The notes under the pieces: model-generated | Told to the model about the DNA's origin: nothing | What the model saw: only the letters and a program-made list of their open reading frames with translations | The model's database searches: none | Made by a program: the position numbers and the translations under genes | NCBI GenBank assembly: GCA_041595355.1 | Contig: JBFHKO010000052.1 | Coordinates: forward strand, 1-13,447 | DNA length: 13,447 nucleotides | Origin: JBFHKO01 sp041595355 | GTDB taxonomy: Bacteria > Pseudomonadota > Gammaproteobacteria > Enterobacterales > Aeromonadaceae | Direction: 5' to 3' | Shown: positions 1 to 5,848 of the stretch, in pieces | How the letters are laid out: every line of letters begins with the position of its first letter | Numbering within the stretch: the first letter of the stretch is position 1

Positions 1-585
1 GGCATAGCCGATCCACTCGGACCCGGGCTCCCAGATCGGCTTGGGGATCCGCAATCCGCCGATATTCAGGTGAAACGTGTCGAAAATCGACCATTTGTCC
101 CGCTTGCCCGGAATGGACCGCAGCACGGCGAAATACCAGAAGAAAATCTGCAGCAACAGCGGAATATTGCGGAAGGTTTCCACAAACAGGGAAGCCAGCC
201 GCGAGAGCATCCAGTTGCGGGACAGCCTGGCGATGCCCACCAGGAAACCCAGCAGGGTTGCCAGCACTATCCCCAGTCCGGAAACCAGCAAGGTATTGCC
301 CAGCCCCACCAGGAAGGTGCGACCGTAGGTCTGATTTTCATCGTAGGGGATGAGGCTCTGCACAATACCGAACCCGGCCCGGTTTTCCAGAAAATCGAAA
401 CCGGTGGCAATGCCGCGCATCTCCAGGTTGGTCAGGGCATTGCCGATGATGTAATAGAAGAAAAAAACCACGCCGGCGGCGGCGACGCACTGAAACAGTA
501 CCTCGCGCAGCCGCTGGCTGTAAAACCAGTGACCTGTGGCAGACGCGCCGGCCACAGCGCTGTCTTTGGTTGCCTCTGTCGCCAT
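1..585 (-). CDS. aapQ: General L-amino acid ABC transporter permease AapQ (N-terminal part, cut by window edge)
   Basis: About 195 residues are visible from the start codon; the remainder lies left of the window, so no stop is seen. The protein is one of two inner-membrane permease subunits of an AapJQMP-type uptake system for a broad range of L-amino acids. Visible marks are a short polar N-terminus, a hydrophobic helix (VVFFFYYIIGNAL) near residue 40, and then the segment with GIVQSLIPYDENQTYGR and FLVGLGNTLLVSG. After these comes the polar-amino-acid permease motif region ARLSRNWMLSRLASLFVETFR followed by NIPLLLQIFFWYF. This arrangement is typical of AapQ/BztB. The ATG at 585 is preceded by AGGA with about 10 nt spacing. 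The gene follows aapJ by 83 bp, which contains a strong stem-loop, and is presumably cotranscribed with it. aapM and aapP would be expected further left. BztB is the same family under another name. Confidence 0.9.
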   Translation of the reverse strand, partial: MATEATKDSAVAGASATGHWFYSQRLREVLFQCVAAAGVVFFFYYIIGNALTNLEMRGIATGFDFLENRAGFGIVQSLIPYDENQTYGRTFLVGLGNTLLVSGLGIVLATLLGFLVGIARLSRNWMLSRLASLFVETFRNIPLLLQIFFWYFAVLRSIPGKRDKWSIFDTFHLNIGGLRIPKPIWEPGSEWIGYA

Positions 586-629
586 CTTGGATGTGTCCTA
601 CTGCCTGGCTAATTGCGATTGAATATTCG

Positions 630-660
630 ACCGGGCAGCGGCAGATCGTCGCTGCCCGGT
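630..660 (-). other. Intercistronic stem-loop between aapJ and aapQ
   Basis: A perfect 11-bp inverted repeat (ACCGGGCAGCG and its complement) flanks a 9-nt loop and begins 9 bp after the aapJ stop codon. No U-run follows on the minus strand, so it does not look like a full terminator. In ABC uptake operons such hairpins commonly protect the binding-protein mRNA from 3' exonucleases or partly attenuate transcription, giving more binding protein than permease. That role is inferred here. Confidence 0.7.
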
Positions 661-668
661 ATCACGGC

Positions 669-1697
669 TTAACGGATCGGCGGTGCGTACATGATGCCGC
701 CCTGGCTCCAGAGAGCATTGATGCCGCGCGCAATCTTCAGCGGCGAGCCCATGCCCACGTTACGCTCGAAGATCTCGCCATAGTTGCCTACCTGCTTGAC
801 GATCTGATAGGTCCAGTCGGATCTTACCCCCAGTACCTTGCCACTGGGCTCGTCCAGGCCCAGCAAACGACGCACATCCGGGTTGGCGGATTTTTGCATC
901 TCAGCCACGTTCTTGCTGGTCACTCCCAGCTCCTCGGCGTTGATCATGGCAAACAGGGTCCACTTCACGAGATTGGCCCACTGCTCATCGCCCTGACGCA
1001 CGGCCGGTGCCAGCGGCTCCTTGGAAATGACCTCGGGCAGCACCACAGCCTGCTCCGGCTTGGAGAGCTTGATGCGCAGGGCATAAAGCTGGGACTGATC
1101 CGAGGTCAGCACATCACAACGCCCGGACTCGAAACCCTTGACCGTCTGATCGGAGGTATCGAACACCACGGGGGTGAACTTCATGCCATTGGCACGAAAA
1201 TAATCCGCCACATTCAGCTCGGTGGTGGTACCGGACTGGATACAGACGGCCGCGCCATCCAGCTCCTTGGCACTGCTGACACCCAGCGATTTGTTGACCA
1301 TGAAGCCGACGCCATCGTAATAGACGGCCGCGCCAAAGGTCAGACCCAGGCTGGAATCCCGGGACAGTGTCCAGGTGGTATTGCGTGACAGCACATCCAC
1401 TTCACCCGATTGCAGGGCCGTGAAACGCTCCTTGGCGTTAAGGGGAATGAACTTGACCTTGGTGGCATCGCCGAAAGTCGCCGCCGCTACGGCCCGGCAG
1501 AAATCGACGTCGATGCCGGTCCAGTTACCTTTGGCATCGGGGTTGGAAAAACCGGGCAGACCGTCACTGACCCCGCACTGCAGCTCGCCCTTCTTCTGAA
1601 CCTGGGCAAGGGTATCGCCGCTGGCGGCGTGGGAGGGGGCAGTCATAAGCATCAGGAGTGCGGAGGCGAGCGCCACCACGGGTTTGGTTGTCGGCAT
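669..1697 (-). CDS. aapJ: General L-amino acid ABC transporter periplasmic binding protein AapJ
   Basis: A 342-residue periplasmic solute-binding protein that captures L-amino acids and delivers them to the AapQM permease. The N-terminus is a Sec signal peptide: Lys5, then a hydrophobic stretch, with likely cleavage after SHA (residue 24). The mature protein begins the family-3 binding-protein fold with a GELQCGVSDGLPGFS segment and GNWTGIDVDFCRAVAAA, the typical amino-acid binding-protein signature. VDVLSRNTTWT and the C-terminal NAEELGVTSKN / NPDVRRLLG segments are characteristic of AapJ rather than of narrower-range binding proteins. Length matches the family. The ATG at 1697 has AGGGA six bases upstream. 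It is the first gene of the operon and has a long leader with a sigma-54 promoter and NtrC-like sites, so nitrogen control is likely. BztA is the alternative name for the same family. Confidence 0.95.
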   Translation of the reverse strand: MPTTKPVVALASALLMLMTAPSHAASGDTLAQVQKKGELQCGVSDGLPGFSNPDAKGNWTGIDVDFCRAVAAATFGDATKVKFIPLNAKERFTALQSGEVDVLSRNTTWTLSRDSSLGLTFGAAVYYDGVGFMVNKSLGVSSAKELDGAAVCIQSGTTTELNVADYFRANGMKFTPVVFDTSDQTVKGFESGRCDVLTSDQSQLYALRIKLSKPEQAVVLPEVISKEPLAPAVRQGDEQWANLVKWTLFAMINAEELGVTSKNVAEMQKSANPDVRRLLGLDEPSGKVLGVRSDWTYQIVKQVGNYGEIFERNVGMGSPLKIARGINALWSQGGIMYAPPIR

Positions 1698-1858
1698 ATT
1701 TCATCCCTGTATCGTTGAGTTCACATTCACATGGTGCGGGTCGAACACCACAGATCGCTGTCACCAGCCACGTCACTGGGCCGTAACTCCAGAACGGACC
1801 GCAGTCGCGACGGTTACCCGATGGCGCAGAATGGAAACGGTCGGCGGCACGGCGCAGC
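1698..1858 (-). other. Untranslated leader of aapJ
   Basis: If the sigma-54 promoter at 1870–1886 is used, transcription starts near 1859 and the aapJ mRNA carries a leader of about 160 nt. I see the aapJ ribosome-binding site at its end but no riboswitch motif, no convincing terminator–antiterminator pair, and no short ORF with a good ribosome-binding site. The open frames crossing it lack recognisable protein features. Confidence 0.4.
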
Positions 1859-1869
1859 AACAATAAACC

Positions 1870-1886
1870 CGCAATATAAGTGCCAA
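1870..1886 (-). promoter_or_regulatory. Sigma-54 (RpoN) promoter of aapJQ(MP)
   Basis: On the minus strand the −24 element TTGGCAC and the −12 element TTGCG stand with the invariant GG–N10–GC spacing required by RpoN. TGGCAC matches the −24 core exactly and TTGC the −12 core. The predicted start is about 12 nt beyond the −12 GC, near 1859. Such a promoter needs an enhancer-binding activator; two NtrC-like sites lie upstream at a suitable distance. Confidence 0.75.
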
Positions 1887-1933
1887 TTTGCATCCAAGAT
1901 CCGCTGCGCCAGCCCGAGCAGTAATCATGCGGC

Positions 1934-1950
1934 CGCACCAAGATTGAGCA
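1934..1950. promoter_or_regulatory. NtrC-like enhancer site, promoter-proximal
   Basis: CGCAC-N7-GAGCA matches the palindromic NtrC consensus TGCAC-N7-GTGCA at 8 of 10 fixed positions with exact spacing. Its centre is about 83 bp upstream of the predicted sigma-54 start. The assignment to NtrC rests on the consensus as I know it, and other activators are possible. Confidence 0.45.
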
Positions 1951-1974
1951 AGTCTGAGGCCAAGATGCTCCAGG

Positions 1975-1991
1975 CGCACCACAGATGCGCA
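1975..1991. promoter_or_regulatory. NtrC-like enhancer site, promoter-distal
   Basis: CGCAC-N7-GCGCA (on the other strand TGCGC-N7-GTGCG) also matches TGCAC-N7-GTGCA at 8 of 10 positions. Its centre is 41 bp, close to four helical turns, from the proximal site and about 124 bp upstream of the predicted start. Paired sites on one face of the helix are what NtrC oligomers use. The two sites share 12 of 17 bases, which supports a common ligand. Confidence 0.5.
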
Positions 1992-2055
1992 AAGGGACTC
2001 GTTAAGGTTTTTTGTGACCATCTTGATTTAATTACGCCTTGGATGGCGACGACGG

Positions 2056-2077
2056 TGACATGTCAGCGCTGATATGT
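2056..2077. repeat. Palindrome just downstream of the cysteine-repeat gene
   Basis: A 20-bp imperfect palindrome (ACATGTCAGCGCTGATATGT, one mismatched pair that would be G·U in RNA) starts about 10 bp beyond the small gene's stop. A perfect 10-bp palindrome, TGACATGTCA, overlaps its left end. It could be a protein-binding site, or the hairpin ending the small gene's transcript. It has no loop of its own and no adjoining U-run, so the terminator reading is weak. Confidence 0.35.
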
Positions 2078-2087
2078 AGCCAGGACG

Positions 2088-2288
2088 CTATCGCGGTTGA
2101 AAGCCGGCCAGGCAGCGGTGCTTGAGATCGTTATCCTTGATGCTGTAGCAGCGGTTTTTCTGGCCGCCAACCTGGGCAAGACAGCCGTTTTTGAGATCGT
2201 TGTCTTTGATGGCGTAACAGCGGCTGATGCTGTTTTTGGTGATGGCCAGGCACTGATTTTTCAGATCCGCGTCTTTGATGGCATAGCA
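2088..2288 (-). repeat. 69-bp in-frame tandem repeat within the small gene
   Basis: Three consecutive units of 69 bp (the last slightly short) start at 2288, 2219 and 2150 on the minus strand and encode the 23-residue CX11C units. The protein pattern is better conserved than the linkers between cysteine pairs. This points to duplication followed by selection on the CYxIKDxDLK core. Confidence 0.7.
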
Positions 2289-2363
2289 GTGGGACGAACC
2301 GGCCAGGCCCGGAACCGGGGACAGCAGCGCCGTGAGCAACATGGCTGTTCTGAGAGTCATCAT
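2088..2363 (-). CDS. Small secreted protein of three CX11C repeats, function unknown
   Basis: A 91-residue protein I do not recognise as a named family. Residues 1–21 form a clear signal peptide (Arg5, hydrophobic core LLTALL, likely cleavage after GLA), so it is exported. The rest is three tandem repeats of exactly 23 residues beginning at Cys26, Cys49 and Cys72. Each carries the pattern CYxIKDxDLKxxCLA, giving six cysteines (26/38, 49/61, 72/84). There is no lipobox before the first cysteine, so a lipoprotein is unlikely. Each pair could form a disulfide in the periplasm or bind metal; this is inference. The ATG at 2363, followed immediately by a second ATG, has GAGG seven bases upstream. 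A longer reading of the frame would lose the signal peptide and has no ribosome-binding site. The gene stands alone between the tRNA-Ser terminator and the aapJ control region. Confidence 0.75.
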   Translation of the reverse strand: MMTLRTAMLLTALLSPVPGLAGSSHCYAIKDADLKNQCLAITKNSISRCYAIKDNDLKNGCLAQVGGQKNRCYSIKDNDLKHRCLAGFQPR

Positions 2364-2576
2364 GCCGATACCTCGTTCACCCGTGGGGTCACCGCAATTA
2401 TTCATCACCCTGAGCATAAACGCAGCTCGCCTGACCTGAACATCCAGCGGCCAGGCAAGGTGAAGCGAATGGACGCAACAGGCTGACGTGCGGTAGAGAC
2501 AGTAAGCGGATTGCAGAGCATGAGCTGTCGGGAAAGAGGGAGTAAGTTGATAGGTACAAAGAAAGGTAAATTTTCC
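2364..2576 (-). other. Upstream region of the small cysteine-repeat gene
   Basis: This stretch of about 210 bp between the tRNA-Ser terminator and the small gene has no convincing ORF. It should contain the small gene's promoter. The best −10-like element I see is AATAAT near 2400, without a convincing −35, so I do not call a promoter. Confidence 0.25.
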
Positions 2577-2613
2577 ATAAAACAAAAACCCAAGCATTTC
2601 AAATGCTTGGGTT
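2577..2613 (-). terminator. Rho-independent terminator of tRNA-Ser
   Basis: On the minus strand a perfect 13-bp inverted repeat (AACCCAAGCATTT and its complement, one central base; in RNA the innermost pairs open into a loop) is followed directly by TTTTTGTTTT. It begins 7 bp past the encoded CCA end of tRNA-Ser. This is a textbook intrinsic terminator. Confidence 0.92.
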
Positions 2614-2619
2614 AATATT

Positions 2620-2707
2620 TGGCGGAGGGGGTGGGATTTGAACCCACGGATGGTCGCCCATCGACGGTTTTCAAGACCGTTGCATTAAGCCGCTCTGCCA
2701 CCCCTCC
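2620..2707 (-). tRNA. serT: tRNA-Ser (anticodon UGA)
   Basis: An 88-nt class II tRNA including an encoded CCA. The acceptor stem GGAGGGG pairs with CCCCTCC, the discriminator is G, the D-loop region contains AGCGGCTTAATGC, and a long variable arm is present as expected for serine. The anticodon TGA lies at 2671–2673, and the T-arm contains GGTTCAAATCC. It lies divergently next to yccA, as serT does in E. coli. It reads UCA and, with modification, other UCN codons. Confidence 0.97.
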
Positions 2708-2719
2708 GACTTGGCGCAG

Positions 2720-2748
2720 ATACTACTAAAGGCCCCGGGGCTTGTAAA
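2720..2748 (-). promoter_or_regulatory. Promoter of tRNA-Ser
   Basis: The −35 element TTTACA (2743–2748) and −10 element TAGTAT (2720–2725) are separated by exactly 17 bp, with a GC-rich discriminator (CTGCGCC) after the −10. GC-rich discriminators are typical of stringently controlled stable-RNA promoters. The spacer contains a CCCCGGGG palindrome. Confidence 0.75.
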
Positions 2749-2902
2749 CCACAAATCTTTTTCTGTTATTCAACCGCTTATGCTTTATACAGTTTTGCAT
2801 GTCCCCAGCTTCCGCCAGTTGCAATCTGCTGCAATAATCGTCAGATTAGTAATGATTATTCCCTGCCACTCCGGCAGTCGGCTCACCAAGGAGATACCGC
2901 TC
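2749..2902 (+). promoter_or_regulatory. Divergent control region upstream of yccA
   Basis: An AT-rich stretch between the tRNA-Ser promoter and yccA. It contains an inverted repeat, AATAATC at 2833–2839 and GATTATT at 2854–2860 with a 14-bp gap, and a direct repeat of GCAAT beside it. I could not settle on a single −35/−10 pair. The dyad may be an operator, but its ligand is unknown. Confidence 0.35.
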
Positions 2903-3559
2903 ATGCAACCGCAAAGTCTGTCTGGCATCCGGCGTGATGCCGCGCTGGCCACCAACAGTGTCCTGCGCAATACCTACCTGCTGCTGGCCATGACCCTGGG
3001 ATTTTCAGCCCTTGTCGCCGGGGCCAGCGCCGTACTCAATCTTCCCCATCCCGGGTTGCTGCTCACCCTGGTGGGTTTCTATGGCCTCATGTACCTGACC
3101 GAGCGCAACCGCGACAGCGCCCTGGGATTGCTGTGCGTGTTCGCCTTCACCGGTTTCATCGGCTATACCCTGGGCCCTATCCTCAACATGGTGATAGCGA
3201 CTCGGGGCATGGAAACCGTCATGGTGGCACTGGGCGGCACCGCCCTCACCTTCCTGAGCCTGTCCGCCTACGTGCTGACCACCCGCAAGGACATGTCCTT
3301 CCTCGGCGGCATGATGACCGCCGGCTTCGTGGTGATACTGGTGGGCTTCGTGGCCAACCTGTTCCTGCATCTACCGGCACTGCACCTGGCCCTGAGCGCA
3401 CTGTTCATCCTGTTCTCCAGTGGCGCCATCCTGATGCAGACCAGCGCCATCATCCATGGGGGTGAACGCAACTACATTTCGGCCACCGTGACCCTCTATG
3501 TCTCCATCTACAACATCTTCCTCAGCCTGCTGAGCCTGCTCGGCCTCAGCCGCGACTGA
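2903..3559 (+). CDS. yccA: YccA, Bax-inhibitor-1-type membrane protein, modulator of FtsH protease
   Basis: A 218-residue inner-membrane protein of the Bax inhibitor 1 family; E. coli YccA is almost the same length. In E. coli it is a substrate of the FtsH membrane protease and, when abundant, inhibits it, affecting degradation of SecY and other membrane proteins. Seven hydrophobic segments are visible. They include NTYLLLAMTLGFSALVAG, TFLSLSAYVL and FVVILVGFVANLFL, plus the family's loop FTGFIGYTLGP and the C-terminal VSIYNIFLSLLSLLG. The start at 2903 is chosen because AAGGAG stands 9 bp upstream and the N-terminus then matches the usual length. The open frame extends further left without a ribosome-binding site. 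It is divergent from tRNA-Ser and followed by yccS. Confidence 0.93.
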   Translation: MQPQSLSGIRRDAALATNSVLRNTYLLLAMTLGFSALVAGASAVLNLPHPGLLLTLVGFYGLMYLTERNRDSALGLLCVFAFTGFIGYTLGPILNMVIATRGMETVMVALGGTALTFLSLSAYVLTTRKDMSFLGGMMTAGFVVILVGFVANLFLHLPALHLALSALFILFSSGAILMQTSAIIHGGERNYISATVTLYVSIYNIFLSLLSLLGLSRD

Positions 3560-3568
3560 TGCACCGTC

Positions 3569-3592
3569 GGACGGATACGCCCGTATCCGTCC
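3569..3592 (+). other. Stem-loop after yccA
   Basis: GGACGGATAC and its exact complement (stem of 10–11 bp, loop of 2–4 nt) lie 9 bp after the yccA stop. A run of seven T occurs only about 20 bp further on, so this is not a canonical intrinsic terminator. It may mark or stabilise the yccA mRNA 3' end. Confidence 0.5.
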
Positions 3593-3598
3593 AACTCC

Positions 3599-3629
3599 TT
3601 GCTGACCCTGCCCTTTTTTTCGGTATGAT
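3599..3629 (+). promoter_or_regulatory. Probable promoter of yccS
   Basis: A good −10 element, TATGAT, at 3624–3629 is preceded by TTGCTG at 3599–3604, with a rather long spacer of 19 bp containing a T7 run. The predicted start is near 3636. That is only a few bases before the first ATG of the yccS frame and about 27 bases before a TTG preceded by GGGG. Confidence 0.4.
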
Positions 3630-3638
3630 GGGCCTTGC

Positions 3639-5801
3639 ATGGGTCAACTCCGGGGTACCATATTGCCAGCATTCGCGCTTTTCCTGCGTCGGCTGATAAC
3701 CGACAGCCACCTCTTCTTCGCACTCAAGGTGTTGCTTGCCCTGGCAGGCACCCTGCTGCCCGGCCTGTTTTTCGACATGCCCCGCGAATCCGTCATCCTC
3801 TCCCTGGGGGTCGTGGCCGGTGCCATCGCCGAGCCCGACGACAGCCTGAGCGGCCGCATCAAGAGCCTGGGCATGACGTTGCTCTGCTTTGTCATCGCCA
3901 CCTTCTCGGTGCAGCTGCTCTATCCCTACCCCTGGTTGTTCGCCCTGGGGCTGTTCGCCTCGGCCTTCGGCTTCATCATGCTGGGCGCCCTGGGGCCGCG
4001 CTATACCAGCATCAGCTTCGGCTCCCTGCTGGTCGCCATCTATGCCATGCTGGGAGCGGAACATGCTCCCAACCTCTGGGACCAGCCGCTGTGGCTCTGT
4101 GCCGGCGCCCTCTGGTATGGCCTCGTTTCGTTGCTGTGGCTGCGCCTCTACCCCTACAAACCGCTGCATGAGCAGGTCGCCCAGCTGTTTTTCGCCCTCA
4201 GTCGTTACATGGCGGAAAAGTCGCGTTTCTTTCTCAGCCAGGCCCAGGATCACCAGCGCATCCGCCACAATCTGGCGGTGCTGAATATCGGCATTGTCAC
4301 CGCCCTCGGCAGCGCCCGGGACATGCTGGCCCGCCGCATGCGCAGCCGGACTGATCCGCATCTGGAACGCCTGCGTCAGCTCAGCCTGCTGGCGCAGGAG
4401 ATCCAGGAGCGCATCATCTCCAGCCACTACCTCTATGCCCGCCTGGAGAGCGACCTCAAACGCAGCCTGATCCGGGACGGGTTTCGAGAATTGCTGCAAC
4501 AGCTGGCGCAGAGCACCCATCAGCTGGGATTTGCCGTACTGATGCACAGTCCCTACGAGCTGCCCAAGGGCCTGAACTGGGGGCTGGCCGCGCTGCAGGA
4601 TCAACTGGACTACACCCATCTGCAGCAGCCGTTTACCCCCGAGCTGCGTACGGCGCTCAATTTTCTCGAGCAGAACCTGCTGGCCATTCATGCACTGCTG
4701 CAGCAAGCCGAACAGCTGACCGGTGCCTTCAAGGCCCCCGTGACACCACAGCAACCGGATCAGGAACCACCGGCACCTGGTGCCTGGCAGAGCCTGCGGG
4801 CGCAGCTCACACCCAGGGCGCCGTTGTTCCGCCATGCCGTGCGCATGGGATTGTGCCTGGTGAGCGGCTACGGCCTGCTGCAGCTGTTTGATATTCGCCA
4901 GGGCTTCTGGGTACTGCTCACCTGCCTGTTTGTCTGCCAGTCCAGCTATACGGCCACCCGCCGCCGCTTGTTCGAGCGCATTGCCGGCACCCTTATCGGT
5001 CTGCTGCTCGGCATTCCGCTGCTCTGGCTGGCCCCGGCAACCCACGGCCAGCTGCTGATCCTGGCCGCGTCCGCCATGCTCTTCTTCGCCCAGTTGCGCA
5101 GCAACTACAGCGCGGCCGTCATCTTCATCACCCTGTATGCGCTGACCGCGTTCAGCCTGCTCGGCATCGAAGGCAGCAGCATAGTGCTGCCACGGCTGCT
5201 GGATACCCTGCTCGGCGGCCTGCTGTCGTTCGCCGCTGTCTCGCTGCTATGGCCGGACTGGCAGTTCAGGCGCCTGCCGGGATTGCTGGCCCAGTCCCTG
5301 CGTGCCAACCGTCACTATTTCGAGCAGGTGATGCTGAGCCTGCAGGGACAGGCCGACCCGCAGGCGTATCGCATCGCCCGCCGGCATGCGCATCTGGCGG
5401 ACAGCGCTCTGGCCCAGGCCTGGCAAAGCATGCTGGCCGAGCCGCGTCCCAAGCGCCGCTTTCTGCGCCTCTGTGTCAGCCTCACCTACCGCAATCACAG
5501 CCTGCTCTCCTATATCTCCACCCTGGGAGCCCACCAGCAGCGGCTGGCCGGGCAACTGACTCCCGAGCAGGATGCCATGGCTTGGGAAATAGAGCGGCTG
5601 CTGAGCTGTGCCGCCAATGCCGTCATCGGCACCCATGAGGCCTGCCCGCCGCGCCGCAACGGCATGCTCCCGGGTAATGCGCCCTCCGATGACGCCCTGC
5701 TGCTGATCCGCCAGGAACTGAGCCTGATCGCCGAGCTGGCCAACGAGATGCTGCGCCTCGCCTGGCTGATGGAGCCCCTGCGCTTGCCTCGCGCGACCTG
5801 A
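3639..5801 (+). CDS. yccS: YccS, FUSC-family inner-membrane protein (putative efflux-type transporter)
   Basis: A 720-residue integral membrane protein close to E. coli YccS in length and content. The family (FUSC, related to AaeB-type aromatic acid exporters) has two membrane blocks separated by cytoplasmic regions; the substrate of YccS is not known. The first membrane block covers about residues 20–170, with ESVILSLGVVAGAIAEPDDSL and SFGSLLVAIYAMLGA. A helical cytoplasmic region follows to about 395. The second block, about 400–540, begins FRHAVRMGLCLVSGYGLLQL and includes GFWVLLTCLFVCQSSYTATR and the RIAGTLIGLLLGIPLLW segment. A hydrophilic C-terminal domain with YRIARRHAHLADSALA closes it. 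The start is uncertain: ATG at 3639 is reported, but TTG at 3663 has GGGG seven bases upstream and gives an N-terminus nearer E. coli's length. It lies between yccA and tusE. Confidence 0.92.
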   Translation: MGQLRGTILPAFALFLRRLITDSHLFFALKVLLALAGTLLPGLFFDMPRESVILSLGVVAGAIAEPDDSLSGRIKSLGMTLLCFVIATFSVQLLYPYPWLFALGLFASAFGFIMLGALGPRYTSISFGSLLVAIYAMLGAEHAPNLWDQPLWLCAGALWYGLVSLLWLRLYPYKPLHEQVAQLFFALSRYMAEKSRFFLSQAQDHQRIRHNLAVLNIGIVTALGSARDMLARRMRSRTDPHLERLRQLSLLAQEIQERIISSHYLYARLESDLKRSLIRDGFRELLQQLAQSTHQLGFAVLMHSPYELPKGLNWGLAALQDQLDYTHLQQPFTPELRTALNFLEQNLLAIHALLQQAEQLTGAFKAPVTPQQPDQEPPAPGAWQSLRAQLTPRAPLFRHAVRMGLCLVSGYGLLQLFDIRQGFWVLLTCLFVCQSSYTATRRRLFERIAGTLIGLLLGIPLLWLAPATHGQLLILAASAMLFFAQLRSNYSAAVIFITLYALTAFSLLGIEGSSIVLPRLLDTLLGGLLSFAAVSLLWPDWQFRRLPGLLAQSLRANRHYFEQVMLSLQGQADPQAYRIARRHAHLADSALAQAWQSMLAEPRPKRRFLRLCVSLTYRNHSLLSYISTLGAHQQRLAGQLTPEQDAMAWEIERLLSCAANAVIGTHEACPPRRNGMLPGNAPSDDALLLIRQELSLIAELANEMLRLAWLMEPLRLPRAT

Positions 5802-5811
5802 ATGGTAATAT
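5784..5811 (+). promoter_or_regulatory. Possible promoter of tusE inside the end of yccS
   Basis: TTGCCT (5784–5789) and TAATAT (5806–5811) are 16 bp apart and would start transcription about 30 bp before the tusE start codon. Each element matches the consensus at four or more positions. The pair overlaps the last codons of yccS, so tusE may be transcribed both alone and with yccS. Confidence 0.4.
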
Positions 5812-5848
5812 GCCGCTCCACTGCCATCCTGCCAGGAGCGCGAGCCAG

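Noticed and set aside
1894..1966. Three CCAAGAT copies spaced 44 and 22 bp apart upstream of aapJ
   Set aside because: The spacing is a multiple of 11 bp, but the middle copy lies inside an NtrC-like site and a 7-mer can recur by chance. I do not call a separate regulator site.
1564..2021. Open frames of 60–142 codons crossing the aapJ upstream region
   Set aside because: None has a ribosome-binding site with recognisable protein features, and they overlap the aapJ start and the sigma-54 control region.
2405..2602. Longer upstream frames leading into the cysteine-repeat gene
   Set aside because: They run across the tRNA-Ser terminator, lack a ribosome-binding site and would bury the clear signal peptide.
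2841..2860. Fur box upstream of yccA
   Set aside because: Only scattered matches to the 19-bp Fur consensus; the AATAATC/GATTATT dyad has a different spacing.
3546..5045. 499-codon open frame antisense to yccS
   Set aside because: It is the mirror of a GC-rich real gene: its Gln/Gly-rich composition without domains is the usual antisense artefact, while yccS on the other strand has full homology.
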